Origin: Jiangella sp. DSM 45060
GTDB lineage: Bacteria; Actinomycetota; Actinomycetes; Jiangellales; Jiangellaceae
Assembly: GCF_900105175.1 (NCBI RefSeq)
Contig: NZ_LT629771.1
Location: forward strand, 5,164,501 to 5,228,500
Direction of reading: 5' to 3'
DNA length: 64,000 nt
Below the pieces are notes generated by a model. The model saw nothing but the letters and a program-made list of their open reading frames with translations, had not been told where the DNA came from and searched no databases. Each line of letters opens with the position of its first letter. The first letter of the stretch is position 1. Below, in pieces: positions 41,815 through 53,084 of this stretch. Made by a program: the position numbers and the translations under genes.

Positions 41815-42717
41815 TCAGCGCAGCCGCGGATCGAACGCGTCGCGGACCGCGTCGCCCAGCATGATGAAGGCGAGCACCGTCACGGAGAGGAAGGCGCCGG
41901 GAAAGAGCAGCATGTGCGGCGACTGGCGGATGTACGAGCGCGCCTCGCTGATCGCGATGCCCCAGGAGATGACCGGCGGCTGCAGGCCGATGCCCAGGAA
42001 CGACAGCGTCGCCTCCAGCACCACGAACACGCCGAGGATGATCGTGGAGTACACCACGACCGGCGCCATGGCGTTGGGCAGGACGTGCCGCAGCAGAATG
42101 CGACCGGCTCCGGCGCCGAGCCCGCGCGCGGCCTGCACGTACTCCGACTGCTTGACCTGGATCACCGTCGAGCGCATCAGCCGGGCCACCATCGTCCAGC
42201 CGAGGACGCCCAGGGCGAGCACCACCTTGCCGATGGTCTGCCAGGACGGGGTGCCGACCGCCGACGGGAACGTCGCCAGCACGATGACGGCGCCCAGCAG
42301 CATCGGGACGGCGAAGAACATGTCGGTGATCCGCGACAGCCACGCGTCGAGGCGACCGCCGTGATAGCCGGCGACCATCCCGACGACGCTGCCGACGACC
42401 GCGATGACGACGGTCGTCAGCACGCCGACCAGGATCGATGCCCGCGCGCCGTAGATCGTCCGGGAGAACATGTCGCAGCCCTGCAGGTCGTAGCCGAACC
42501 ACGCGCCGGCGCTGGGCGCCTCGCGGGAGTGGGCGAGGTCGCAGGCCCGCGGGTCGACGTCGGTGAACAGCCCCGGCACGGCCGCCATCGCGACCAGCAC
42601 CAGGATGATCGCGGCCGACGTCAGGAACAGCGGCTTGCGGCGCAGATCGCGCCAGGCGTCGCCGGCCAGCGACCGGGGCACGGTCGCCGCGTGCCCGCCG
42701 CGCCGCCGCCTAGGCAT
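41815..42717 (-). CDS. Peptide ABC transporter permease (OppC/DppC type), cluster B
   Basis: A 300-residue permease very like the cluster A protein: WFGYDLQGCDMFSRTIYGAR, EYVQAARGLGAGAGRILLRH, and the end MLGDAVRDAFDPRLR. The start overlaps the OppB-type gene by 8 nt, the same overlap as in cluster A. No ATPase gene follows, so ATP coupling must come from another cluster. Confidence 0.92.
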   Translation of the reverse strand: MPRRRRGGHAATVPRSLAGDAWRDLRRKPLFLTSAAIILVLVAMAAVPGLFTDVDPRACDLAHSREAPSAGAWFGYDLQGCDMFSRTIYGARASILVGVLTTVVIAVVGSVVGMVAGYHGGRLDAWLSRITDMFFAVPMLLGAVIVLATFPSAVGTPSWQTIGKVVLALGVLGWTMVARLMRSTVIQVKQSEYVQAARGLGAGAGRILLRHVLPNAMAPVVVYSTIILGVFVVLEATLSFLGIGLQPPVISWGIAISEARSYIRQSPHMLLFPGAFLSVTVLAFIMLGDAVRDAFDPRLR

Positions 42718-43630
42718 GACGGATCCTCGGGTCGAGCACCGCGTACACCAGGTCGACCAGCAGGTTCACGATCAGGAACACCAGGACGAGGACGGTGACG
42801 GCGGCGGTCACGGTGGCGCCCTCGTGCGCGTTGATGCCGCGGAAGATCATGTTGCCGACGCCCGGGATGTTGAAGATCCCCTCGACGACGACCGCGCCGC
42901 CGAGCAGCCCGCCGAAGTCGGCGCCGACGAACGTCACGACCGGGATCAGCGAGTTGCGCAGGGTGTGCACGCCGATGACCCGCTGCCGGGTGAGGCCCTT
43001 GGCGACGGCCGTACGGACGTAGTCGGTGCGCAGGTTCTCGACCAGGTTCGCCCGCACGAGCCGCGCGACGAACGCCAGCGACAGGCTGCCCAGCACGATC
43101 GCGGGCAGCACCAGCGAGAACAACGTCCCGTCGGAGGTCACCGGGAACCAGCCCAGCCGCACGCCGAAGGTCACCTGCGCCAGCATCCCCAGCACGAACA
43201 CCGGGATCGACACCACGACCAGCGTGCTGACCAGCACCAGGTGGTCGAGGAAGCCGCCACGGCGGATGCCGGCCAGCACGCCGGCGGCGACGCCGATGAC
43301 CAGCTCGACGAGGATGGCCAGCACCGTGAGCTTCAGCGTGGTCGGGTACCGCTGCAGCAGCTCGTCGGCGATGGACACGCCGGCGAACGTCTCACCGAAG
43401 TCGCCGGTGACCAGCTTGCCCATGTACCGCAGGTACGCGAGCGGCAGCGGGTCGTCGAGGTTGTACTCGGCGGTCATCCGCGCCACGTAGGTGGGCGGGC
43501 AGGCCCGGTCGCCGCACTTCGCCGCGAACGGGTCGCCCGGCAGCGACCAGACCAGCGCGTAGATGAGGAACGTGGTGCCGATGACCACGGGCACCATCTG
43601 GCCGAGGCGCCGAACGACGTACCGAGTCAT
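42710..43630 (-). CDS. Peptide ABC transporter permease (OppB/DppB type), cluster B
   Basis: A 306-residue permease, starting MTRYVVRRLGQMVPVVIGTT. It shares the paired-Cys loop GDPFAAKCGDRACPPTYVAR and the EAA-like loop RTDYVRTAVAKGLTRQRVIG with its cluster A counterpart. It follows the binding-protein gene after a hairpin. Together with the cluster A copy it points to tandem duplication of a binding-protein/permease block. Confidence 0.92.
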   Translation of the reverse strand: MTRYVVRRLGQMVPVVIGTTFLIYALVWSLPGDPFAAKCGDRACPPTYVARMTAEYNLDDPLPLAYLRYMGKLVTGDFGETFAGVSIADELLQRYPTTLKLTVLAILVELVIGVAAGVLAGIRRGGFLDHLVLVSTLVVVSIPVFVLGMLAQVTFGVRLGWFPVTSDGTLFSLVLPAIVLGSLSLAFVARLVRANLVENLRTDYVRTAVAKGLTRQRVIGVHTLRNSLIPVVTFVGADFGGLLGGAVVVEGIFNIPGVGNMIFRGINAHEGATVTAAVTVLVLVFLIVNLLVDLVYAVLDPRIRHA

Positions 43631-43658
43631 GCCTTCCTTCAGCGATCAGCAGCGCTCC

Positions 43659-43695
43659 GGGTGCGCGCCGGAGTCAGACTGTACGGCGCGCACCC
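43659..43695 (-). terminator. Intra-operon hairpin after the cluster B binding protein
   Basis: A 12-bp stem, GGGTGCGCGCCG (43659-43670) with its complement at 43684-43695 and a 13-nt loop. It begins 11 nt after the lipoprotein stop and ends before the permease start. Position corresponds to the cluster A hairpin although the sequence differs. Confidence 0.65.
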
Positions 43696-43705
43696 CGAGC
43701 CGGCG

Positions 43706-45343
43706 TCAGCCGGTGGTGGTGACGCTGAGCAGGTCGACGGTCTGGAACACGGTGAGGTGGACGTTCTCGACGTGAGTGGAGTAGCCGGCGATGTTCACCC
43801 GGTGCCACAGCGGGATGGCCGGCATGAACTCGGCGAGCAGGTTCTCGGCCTCGTGGTAGAGGGCGACGCCCTCCTCGGCGTCCGAGGCAGCGGCCGCTTG
43901 GCCGACCAGCGTGTCGAACCGCTCGTTGGTGAAGTCGCCGTCGTTGGCGGAGGCGCCGGTGGCGAAGATCGGCACCAGGAAGTTCTCCAGCGACGGGTAG
44001 TCCATCTGCCAGCCGGTGCGGAAGATGCCGTCCAGTGCCCGCTCGGTGACCTTGCTGCGGAAGGTGGCGAGGTCGACCTCCGGCGTCGCGACGCAGTCGA
44101 TCCCCAGGGTCTGGTTGATGTTGCCGCAGACGGCGTCGACCCAGGCCTTGTGGTCGGAGTCGGCGTTGTAGGTCAGCGCCACCGGCCCTTCGACGCCGTC
44201 GGTCTCGGCGTACAGCGCCTGCGCGGCCTCGGGGTCGTACGTGCAGAACTCGCCGCACGCCTCGTCCTGGGCATCGGGGACCACGGGCGACACCCAGCCG
44301 GTGGCCGGGATGCGGGCGCCGGCGAAGATGGCGTCGACGATCGTCGCCCGGTCGATCGACATCGAGATGGCCTGCCTGATCCGCGGGTCGTCGAATCGGG
44401 GGTCATTGGCCGACGGCGCGAACGTGATGGTCTCGAAGACGCCGGTCTCGCGCCTGATGAACCGCTCGCCGAGGTCGATCTTGTAGGTGTCGCCGGCCAG
44501 TGCGGAGGTCGGCAGCAGCGGCATGATGTCGAGCTGGTTGGCCTGCAGGTCGTTGTAGGCGGCGTCGTCGTTCTCGTAGATGCGGTAGACCGCGCCGTCG
44601 ATGCTCGGCTTCACGTCGCCGTTGTAGTCGGGGTAGGCGGTGAGCCGGACGTCGATGTTCGGCTCCCACGACTCGAACTCGAACGGCCCGGTGCCGATGG
44701 GGTGCTGGCCGTACGCCTCGGGGTCGTCGTAGAACGACTCGGGCAGCGGGGCGAACGCGGTGTAGCCCAGGCGCATCGGGAACTGCGACTCGGGCTGGGT
44801 CAGCGCGACGGTGAAGGTGCGCTCGTCGACTACTTGCAGCCCGGACATCGTCTCGGCGGCCGCCGAACCCTCGATCGGGTTTCCCTCGTCGTCGACGGCG
44901 TTCTGCACGTCGGCGTAGCCCTGGATCGGCTCGAAGAAGTAGCTGTTCAGCGTGGCGTTGTCGCCCAGCGCGGCCCAGTTCCAGGCGTCGACGAAGCTCT
45001 GCGCGGTGACCGGCGAGCCGTCGTGGAACGTCCAGCCGTCCTCCAGCGTGATGGTCCAGGTCTGGCTGTCGTCGGTGTCGATGCCCGCCGCGATCTCGTT
45101 CTCGGGCTGCCCGGTCTCGGCGTCGTAGCGGACGAGATAGGAGAAGACCTGGTCGAGGATATCGCCGCTGCAGACCTCGTTGCTGTTGGCCGGGACGAAG
45201 GCGGCCTGCGGGTTGCAGCCGCGCACCGTGACGGTGTTGGCGCTCTCGCCGGCCGCGTCGTCGCTGTCACCGCCACAGGCACCCAGCGCGAGCGCGAGCG
45301 CGACGGTTCCCAGCACCACCGACCTACGTGGCGAGACTGGCAT
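43706..45343 (-). CDS. Peptide ABC transporter substrate-binding lipoprotein, cluster B
   Basis: A 545-residue family 5 solute-binding lipoprotein. RRSVVLGTVALALALGACGG is the signal with Cys about 23. WTITLEDGWTFHDGSPVTAQ, SFVDAWNW, ETMSGLQVVDERTFTVAL and HPIGTGPFEFESWEPNIDVR align block by block with the cluster A protein, so the two arose by duplication. Linker and ligand-cleft segments differ (for example VRGCNPQAAFVPANSNEVCS), suggesting a different ligand range. ATG with a GGAGGA-type site. Confidence 0.93.
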   Translation of the reverse strand: MPVSPRRSVVLGTVALALALGACGGDSDDAAGESANTVTVRGCNPQAAFVPANSNEVCSGDILDQVFSYLVRYDAETGQPENEIAAGIDTDDSQTWTITLEDGWTFHDGSPVTAQSFVDAWNWAALGDNATLNSYFFEPIQGYADVQNAVDDEGNPIEGSAAAETMSGLQVVDERTFTVALTQPESQFPMRLGYTAFAPLPESFYDDPEAYGQHPIGTGPFEFESWEPNIDVRLTAYPDYNGDVKPSIDGAVYRIYENDDAAYNDLQANQLDIMPLLPTSALAGDTYKIDLGERFIRRETGVFETITFAPSANDPRFDDPRIRQAISMSIDRATIVDAIFAGARIPATGWVSPVVPDAQDEACGEFCTYDPEAAQALYAETDGVEGPVALTYNADSDHKAWVDAVCGNINQTLGIDCVATPEVDLATFRSKVTERALDGIFRTGWQMDYPSLENFLVPIFATGASANDGDFTNERFDTLVGQAAAASDAEEGVALYHEAENLLAEFMPAIPLWHRVNIAGYSTHVENVHLTVFQTVDLLSVTTTG

Positions 45344-45423
45344 GGGATTCCTCCTGGGTTCTACCCGAGGCGAGGCTGCGGGGTCCCGTCGCCAGCGCCA
45401 CTACGGCCGTTTTGGCCGATTTG

Positions 45424-45455
45424 GGCACATAAGTGCCCGTCACTTTCTATGTGCC
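45424..45455. promoter_or_regulatory. Inverted repeat upstream of cluster B
   Basis: GGCACATA-AGTG (45424-45435) and CACT-ttc-TATGTGCC (45441-45455) pair as a 12-bp interrupted inverted repeat about 80-110 nt upstream of the cluster B lipoprotein start. It could be an operator or a leader hairpin. Nothing else gene-like occupies the 240-nt gap to typA. Confidence 0.45.
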
Positions 45456-45583
45456 GTCCTCGTCCCAGGGCAAGTCCTGTGGATATCCGCGTTCACACTC
45501 GCAACGAGAATGTGACCTCCCCCCGGACGAGCGACATCATCGCTCACCAGTGCCGACGGCGCTCGACCGGGGGCGGTGACGGG

Positions 45584-47446
<1,863 letters not shown>

Positions 47447-47596
47447 GCGGGGAACCCGTTCTGAATGGGGGGAGTTGACGGTCCATCCTACGGCGTTCCA
47501 GCTCGCCCACCTGCATCGTGCGTCGCGCACCCCGATGGACGACGTGAGATCGGTGCTGCCCCAGGCGCGACGATGTCCCCTCGATTCGCAGCAACC

Positions 47597-47987
47597 TCAC
47601 ATCGTTGTCTCCTGGCGCAGCTCAGCCCGCGTGACGGCGCCTGTCCCGGGCAACGGACGGTTCCAGAGCGGCTCGTCGAGAACGAGCGACGTCCGCAGGC
47701 GGTCGCGCAGCTCGCATTCCGGCGCCGAGCGGCAGCCCGCATGCACGTCGCCGAGAGCCAGGCGGACCAGCCTGGACCCCGCCCATCTGGCGTCGCCGAC
47801 GGCGTCGACCAGCAGGTCGTGCGTGGTCAGGCCGGACTGCACGGCCTCGCAGAGCAGCGCGCGAACCGTCCGCAGCGAGTACCGGCCGCGACAGGCTGAT
47901 CATGGCGCCGGCCTGACGCCGGGTCACAAGGCCGTCCTGGGCCTCGGCCAGGAGCCGCAATTCGCTGGAAACCCGCATGCCGTTCAT
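47597..47987 (-). pseudogene. Decayed AbiEi/DUF559-like gene with internal deletion and frameshift
   Basis: From 47987 the minus strand reads VSSELRLLAEAQDGLVTRRQ then AGAMISLSR, the N-terminal winged helix common in AbiEi-antitoxin-like/DUF559 proteins. Without any stop, the homologous text then jumps to another frame: SLRTVRALLCEAVQSGLTTH and the stretch through RSAPECELRDRL to the stop at 47597. The middle of a normal gene (about 130 residues) and its C-terminal nuclease part are missing. A broken remnant is the simplest reading; family assignment is tentative. Confidence 0.55.
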
Positions 47988-48105
47988 CGTGTGCTGCGCG
48001 CGGGCCGGTAACCACTACGAAACCGTGGATTGTGGACGAAGAGGAGCGGTGCGGCGCTCTGTGGACACCGCCCGGCGTAACGGTGTGGCGGTACTGCGGG
48101 ATGGA

Positions 48106-48144
48106 CGTGAGATCACCGTCGCTCGAGGTGCGGTGATCTCACGT
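48106..48144 (-). terminator. Terminator of peptide-transporter cluster C
   Basis: A perfect 14-bp stem, ACGTGAGATCACCG (48106-48119) with its complement at 48131-48144, encloses an 11-nt loop. It lies 18 nt after the last ATPase stop on the transcribed strand. It also separates the cluster from the decayed gene. Confidence 0.75.
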
Positions 48145-48161
48145 CGATCCAGCGGCCGGCC

Positions 48162-49208
48162 TCAGAGGACGCGGGTGTCGACCTCGGCGAAGTGGCAGGC
48201 CACCGGGTGGCCGACACCGGTGTCGATGAGCGGAGGCTCCTCGACGGCGCAGATCTCCTGGGCCTTCCAGCAGCGGGTCCGGAACCGGCAGCCGCTGGGC
48301 GGGTCCAGCGGGCTGGGGACGTCGCCGGCGAGGATGATGCGCTCGCGGCGGCGCTCCTCGACCGGGTCGGCCGTCGGCGCGGCCGACAGCAGCGCCTGGG
48401 TGTAGGGGTGCGCGGGGTGCTCGTACACCTCGTCGCGGGTGCCGGTCTCGACCACCTTGCCGAGGTACATGACGGCGACGCGGTCGGAGATGTGCCGGAC
48501 GACGGAGAGGTCGTGGGCGATGAAGATGTAGGCCAGACCCAGCTCGTCCTGGATGTCCTCGAGCAGGTTGACGACGCCGGCCTGCACGGACACGTCGAGG
48601 GCCGAGACCGGCTCGTCGAGGACCAGCAGCCGCGGCTCGAGGGCCAGCGCGCGGGCGATGCCGATGCGCTGGCGCTGGCCGCCGGAGAACTCGTGCGGGT
48701 AGCGGTTGCCGTGCTCGGGGTTGAGGCCGACCAGTTCGAGCAGCTCGGCGACGCGCTTCTTGCCGCCGCCGCGCCACTTGCCGTGCACCTTGAGCGGCTC
48801 GGCGATGATGTCGTTGACCGGCATCTTCGGGTTGAGCGAGGCGTACGGGTCCTGGAACACGATCTGGAGGTCGCGCCGCACCTCGTTCATGCCGCGGGCG
48901 TCGAGGCTGGTCAGCTCCTTGCCCTGGAACACGACCGAGCCGGACGTCGGCTTGTGCAGCTGCAGGATGGCGCGGCCGGTGGTCGACTTGCCGCAGCCCG
49001 ACTCCCCCACCACGCCGAGGGTCTCGCGGGCGTCGACGTGCAGGGAGACGCCGGTGACGGCCTGGACGTGGCCCACGACGCGGCGCAGCAGGCCGCCGCC
49101 GTAGACGGGGAAGTGCATGACGAGGTCGGTGACGTCGAGCAGGTGCTGGCCGCCGCCGGCCTCGGACGCCGCCTGGGGCGACGTGTCGGTCGAGGTCGCC
49201 ATGGTCAC
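48162..49208 (-). CDS. Oligopeptide ABC transporter ATPase (OppF/DppF type), cluster C
   Basis: A 348-residue ATPase: Walker [12 protein letters not shown], signature [16 protein letters not shown], Walker [13 protein letters not shown], and the Cys tail [20 protein letters not shown]. The GTG at 49208 overlaps the OppD-type stop (GTGA); an in-frame ATG at 49202 is the alternative. It is close in sequence to the cluster A OppF-type protein. Confidence 0.92.
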   Translation of the reverse strand: MTMATSTDTSPQAASEAGGGQHLLDVTDLVMHFPVYGGGLLRRVVGHVQAVTGVSLHVDARETLGVVGESGCGKSTTGRAILQLHKPTSGSVVFQGKELTSLDARGMNEVRRDLQIVFQDPYASLNPKMPVNDIIAEPLKVHGKWRGGGKKRVAELLELVGLNPEHGNRYPHEFSGGQRQRIGIARALALEPRLLVLDEPVSALDVSVQAGVVNLLEDIQDELGLAYIFIAHDLSVVRHISDRVAVMYLGKVVETGTRDEVYEHPAHPYTQALLSAAPTADPVEERRRERIILAGDVPSPLDPPSGCRFRTRCWKAQEICAVEEPPLIDTGVGHPVACHFAEVDTRVL

Positions 49209-50368
49209 ACCGCCTCGCTCTCAGCGCGGAAGTACACCGTCGGGTCGTCGACCTCCGCGAGCTTGTCCCAATGGTGACACGCCGCGACGTGACCCAGCTC
49301 GTCGGTGCCGGCCAGCGGCGGCTCCGACTCGTGGCAGACGTCGGTGGCCAGCGGGCACCGCGGCGAGAACGGGCAGCCCTTCGGCAGGTTGATCAGCGAC
49401 GGCGGGGTGCCGACGATCGGCCGCAGCCGGGCGCCCGACCCGCCGCCCTCCAGCGACGGGATCGACCCCAGCAGGCCGGCGGTGTACGGCATCCGCGGGT
49501 GGTAGAAGACGCGGTCGGTCTCGGCGATCTCGACCGGCTTGCCCGCGTACATCACCAGCACCCGGTGCGCCATGCCGGCCACCACGCCGAGGTCGTGCGT
49601 GATCAGCACGATGGCCGCGTTGACCTCGTCCTTCACCTGCACGAGCGTCTCGAGGATCTGCGCCTGGACGGTGACGTCGAGGGCCGTGGTGGGCTCGTCG
49701 GCGATGATGACGTCGGGGTTGTTGATGACCGCCATCGCGATCATGGCGCGCTGGCGCATGCCGCCGGAGAACTCGTGCGGGTAGTTGTCCAGCCGCTTCT
49801 TCGGCTGCGGGATGCCTACCAGCGCCAGCATCTCCTCGGCCCGGGCCAGCGCCTTCTTCCGCGGCATGATCTCGTGCGAGAGGACCGCCTCGGCCAGCTG
49901 GTCGCCGATCGAGTAGACCGGGTTGAGCGCCGTCATCGGGTCCTGGAAGATCATCCCGATCTTCTTGCCGCGCAGCGCCCGCTGCTGCTTCGCCGACTTC
50001 TTCAGCAGGTCGTCGCCGCGGTAGAGGATCTTGCCGGCGATGCGGGCGGACTTGGGCAGCAGCCCCATGACCGCCATCGACGACACCGACTTGCCCGATC
50101 CGGACTCGCCGACGATGCCCAGGACCTCACGCTCGTGGACGGCGTACGAGACGCCCCGCACGGCGCGGACCAGGCCGTCGTCGGTGGGGAACGAGACGGT
50201 GAGGTCCTCGACCCGCAGGACCTCCTTCTCGCCCGGGCCCGCGGTCTCCTCCAGCTTGGTGGCGACGTGCACCTCGGCCGCGGACTCGGTGACGGCGGGC
50301 TGGTCGGCGGCGCCACCACCGGCGGGGTCGGGCAGTGGGGCGCCGACCGGCATGCTCGGATTCGTCAT
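49205..50368 (-). CDS. Oligopeptide ABC transporter ATPase (OppD/DppD type), cluster C
   Basis: A 387-residue ATPase with a 45-residue Pro/Ala-rich N-terminal extension before the fold begins ([20 protein letters not shown]). Walker [10 protein letters not shown], signature [15 protein letters not shown], Walker [13 protein letters not shown], and tail [20 protein letters not shown]. Its start shares one base with the upstream permease stop. Confidence 0.92.
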   Translation of the reverse strand: MTNPSMPVGAPLPDPAGGGAADQPAVTESAAEVHVATKLEETAGPGEKEVLRVEDLTVSFPTDDGLVRAVRGVSYAVHEREVLGIVGESGSGKSVSSMAVMGLLPKSARIAGKILYRGDDLLKKSAKQQRALRGKKIGMIFQDPMTALNPVYSIGDQLAEAVLSHEIMPRKKALARAEEMLALVGIPQPKKRLDNYPHEFSGGMRQRAMIAMAVINNPDVIIADEPTTALDVTVQAQILETLVQVKDEVNAAIVLITHDLGVVAGMAHRVLVMYAGKPVEIAETDRVFYHPRMPYTAGLLGSIPSLEGGGSGARLRPIVGTPPSLINLPKGCPFSPRCPLATDVCHESEPPLAGTDELGHVAACHHWDKLAEVDDPTVYFRAESEAV

Positions 50369-51357
50369 CAGTCACGCACCCGGTTCTGTCGAGGGTCGAA
50401 GGCGTCACGCAAACCGTCGCCGATGAAGTTCACCGACAACGCGATGGCGATGATGAACACACCAGGGAACCAGAACAGCCACGGTCTGGTCGAGAACGCC
50501 GTCTGGTAGGTGCTGATCAGCTTGCCCAGCGACGTGTCAGGGTCCTGCACGCCGAAGCCCAGGAACGACAGCGCCGCCTCGAGCAGGATGGCCGCGGCGA
50601 CGGCCAGGGTCGCGGCGACGATGATGACGCCGACGATGTTCGGCAGCATGTGCTTGACGATGATCCGCCGGGCCGACGTGCCGGCGGCGCGGGCGGCCTC
50701 GACGAACTCCTTCTCGCGCAGCGACAGGAACTCGCCGCGCACCAGCCGGGCCAGCCCGGTCCAGGTGACCAGGCCGATGACCAGGCCCAGGACGACGATG
50801 CCGGAGTCGCCGTAGCGGCGGCCGAGGACGGCCGCGATGACCAGCAGCGGGATGGTGATCATGACGTCGGTGAAGCGCATCAGCACGGCCTCGGTGCGGC
50901 CGCGGAAGTAGCCGGCGGTGGCGCCGATCAGGGTGCCGATGACGGTGCCGACCAGGCCGACGATGAACGCGATGGTGAGCGACTGCTGCACACCGCGCAT
51001 CGTCAGCGCGAAGTAGTCCTTGCCGACGTTGTCCTGGCCGAACGGGTGCTCGCCGAGGTGGACGCCGCTGCCGCCGAGCCAGGACGGCAGCACGCTCAGC
51101 GTCGGCCGGCCGGAGTTCTCGACGGTCGCGATGGACGTGTAGTCCTTGTCCCACCAGCCGGGAATGTTGGCGAAGCCGATCGAGCTGAACGCCAGCAGCA
51201 CGATCAGCACCAGCGTCACCAGACCGGCCATCGCGGCGCGGTGCCGGAAGAACCGGCGCCGCACCATCTGCGCCTGGGTGCGGGCGACGACGGTCATGCC
51301 CTGCGCGTCGGCGGCCGCCGGCGCGGGCCCGGGATCGGGAGTCGAGGGGTTGCTCAT
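50368..51357 (-). CDS. Peptide ABC transporter permease (OppC/DppC type), cluster C
   Basis: A 329-residue permease. The N-terminal cytoplasmic part ends ARTQAQMVRRRFFRHRAAMA before helix 1 (GLVTLVLIVLLAFSSIGFA). An outer domain with HLGEHPFGQDNVGKDYFALT follows. The EAA loop is KEFVEAARAAGTSARRIIVK, and the end is FIGDGLRDAFDPRQNRVRD. It begins 14 nt after the OppB-type gene. Confidence 0.92.
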   Translation of the reverse strand: MSNPSTPDPGPAPAAADAQGMTVVARTQAQMVRRRFFRHRAAMAGLVTLVLIVLLAFSSIGFANIPGWWDKDYTSIATVENSGRPTLSVLPSWLGGSGVHLGEHPFGQDNVGKDYFALTMRGVQQSLTIAFIVGLVGTVIGTLIGATAGYFRGRTEAVLMRFTDVMITIPLLVIAAVLGRRYGDSGIVVLGLVIGLVTWTGLARLVRGEFLSLREKEFVEAARAAGTSARRIIVKHMLPNIVGVIIVAATLAVAAAILLEAALSFLGFGVQDPDTSLGKLISTYQTAFSTRPWLFWFPGVFIIAIALSVNFIGDGLRDAFDPRQNRVRD

Positions 51358-51370
51358 CGTTTCGTCCTCC

Positions 51371-52903
51371 TCACGACAACCGGATGCGCGGGTCGAGGAA
51401 CGCGTAGGCGATGTCGGCCAGCATGTTGAACACCACGGCCGCGGTACCGGCGACCAGGAAGAAGCCCATCACCGGGTTCGGATCGACCCGGGTCAGCGCG
51501 TCGGTGAACATCTTGCCGAGTCCGGTCCAGCCGAACACGTTCTCGGTGATGACCGCACCGCTGAGCACCCCGGCGAAGTCGAACGCCATGAGCGTGGTGA
51601 TGGGGATCATCGCGTTGCGGAACGCGTGCTTGACGATGACCCCGCGCTCGGCGAGGCCCTTCGACCGGGCGGTGCGCACGTAGTCCTGGTTCAGCACCTC
51701 GAGCATGCTCGACCGGGTGTACCGGGTGTAGGTGGCGAACGAGATCAGCACGATCGCGACGGTGGGCAGGATCAGGTGGGTCGCGCGGTCCAGCCCCTCC
51801 TCCCAGAAGGTGCCCTGAAAGTTCGGGGTGCGCGCGCCGATGGTGGCGATGACGCGGCCGCCGACGCGGTCGGAGTAGACGTCCCAGGCGCCGAGCAGGC
51901 GGTCCAGGAAGAGCAGCGCGCCGGTGCCGAGACCGGTCAGGACGGCGGCCTGGATGGCCTGCCGGCGCTGCAGCCCGCCCAGGCCGTAGCCGATGCCGAC
52001 ACCGACGGCGACGGTGACCACGGCGAGCGCGACGATGGTCAGGCCGCTGGGGTCGTCGAGTACGGAGTCCAGCGCGAAGTGGCAGATGATGCCGATGCCC
52101 GCCGACGCGAGCGCGGAGTACAGCACGTTGCGGTATGTGAACCCGGCCACCAGCGCGGTGGTCAGGAACGCCAGTCCGACGGCGGTGACGGCGATGACGA
52201 CGATGCCGAGGCCGGGATCCTCGAACCAGCGGGTCTCCGAGAGCAGCCACAGCGCACCGGCCGAGGCCACGAACGCCGTGGCGAACGTGGCGAGACGTCT
52301 GGTGCGGTCGCCGGAGATGACGATCATCCAGAACAACCCGCTGACCACGCCGAGGACCACCGCCACGCCGACGGGGACGGTCGGATCTGCCAGCCAGTCG
52401 TTGAACCGGATCGCGCCGTACTCCTTGAGCAGCACCGCCACCCAGAAGATCGGCAGCGAGAAGAAGAGGAAGGCGCTGAACGTGACGGTGTAGTCCAGGC
52501 CGCTGTACTGACGCAGCGCGGTGACGATGCCGACGGCGATGCCCAGCAGCATGGCCAGCACGGTGGCCGCGATGACCAGCTGCAGGGTCTGGACGAACGC
52601 GACGCTGAGCAGCGCGCTGACGTCTTGGCCCTGAATGCTCTGGCCGAGGTCGCACTCGAAGACGAACGGGGCGAGGCAGCCGGCCGCGCCCTTGAGCCAG
52701 ATGAAGTAGCGCAGCGGCGCCGGTGTGTCGAGGTTCAGCAGCCGGATGCGCGCCTCGATCTGCGCCTCGCGGTTGGGCGCCCGGGACTCCTGCAGATCGG
52801 CCAGCGGATTGCCGGCGTTCGCCGTGAGGAGATACATCACGAACGTGGCGGCGAGCAGGATGAAGAAGGAGACGATCACCCTGCGCACGATGAAGACCAG
52901 CAT
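51371..52903 (-). CDS. Enlarged OppB-type peptide ABC permease, cluster C
   Basis: A 510-residue permease, about 190 residues longer than usual. The first part (MLVFIVRRVIVSFFILLAAT; SLPIFWVAVLLKEYGAIRFN) and last part (QDYVRTARSKGLAERGVIVK; the end IAYAFLDPRIRLS) are ordinary OppB. Between them, about residues 172-345 form an insert with roughly six extra hydrophobic segments (for example VPVGVAVVLGVVSGLFWMIV; GLGIVVIAVTAVGLAFLTTA; LTIVALAVVTVAVGVGIGYG). Frame and codon bias run evenly through the insert, so it is not a sequencing artefact. Similar long forms may exist in other actinobacteria. Confidence 0.88.
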   Translation of the reverse strand: MLVFIVRRVIVSFFILLAATFVMYLLTANAGNPLADLQESRAPNREAQIEARIRLLNLDTPAPLRYFIWLKGAAGCLAPFVFECDLGQSIQGQDVSALLSVAFVQTLQLVIAATVLAMLLGIAVGIVTALRQYSGLDYTVTFSAFLFFSLPIFWVAVLLKEYGAIRFNDWLADPTVPVGVAVVLGVVSGLFWMIVISGDRTRRLATFATAFVASAGALWLLSETRWFEDPGLGIVVIAVTAVGLAFLTTALVAGFTYRNVLYSALASAGIGIICHFALDSVLDDPSGLTIVALAVVTVAVGVGIGYGLGGLQRRQAIQAAVLTGLGTGALLFLDRLLGAWDVYSDRVGGRVIATIGARTPNFQGTFWEEGLDRATHLILPTVAIVLISFATYTRYTRSSMLEVLNQDYVRTARSKGLAERGVIVKHAFRNAMIPITTLMAFDFAGVLSGAVITENVFGWTGLGKMFTDALTRVDPNPVMGFFLVAGTAAVVFNMLADIAYAFLDPRIRLS

Positions 52904-53001
52904 GTCTACACCAGCCCGTCGACAGTCATGAGATCAGTTCCAACTCTCGTCAGGTCCGCGCCGCCGCGTCGTCCGGTGGGACGGTGCCTCGGGCGCAAGG
53001 C

Positions 53002-53074
53002 TCGGGCCAGGGACGACGAGGCCCCTGGCCCGAACCTTCGGGCCGGTCCGGCCGGGATTCCCGGCCGGACCGGC
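53002..53074 (-). terminator. Double hairpin after the cluster C binding protein
   Basis: Read on the minus strand, an almost uninterrupted 16-bp-arm palindrome (53042-53057 and 53059-53074) lies 10 nt after the lipoprotein stop. A second hairpin follows: TCGGGCCAGGG at 53002-53012 with its complement at 53023-53033. The OppB-type gene starts about 100 nt further on. Arrangement parallels the single hairpins in clusters A and B. The rest of the 181-nt gap has no gene. Confidence 0.7.
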
Positions 53075-53084
53075 GTGCGGACGG

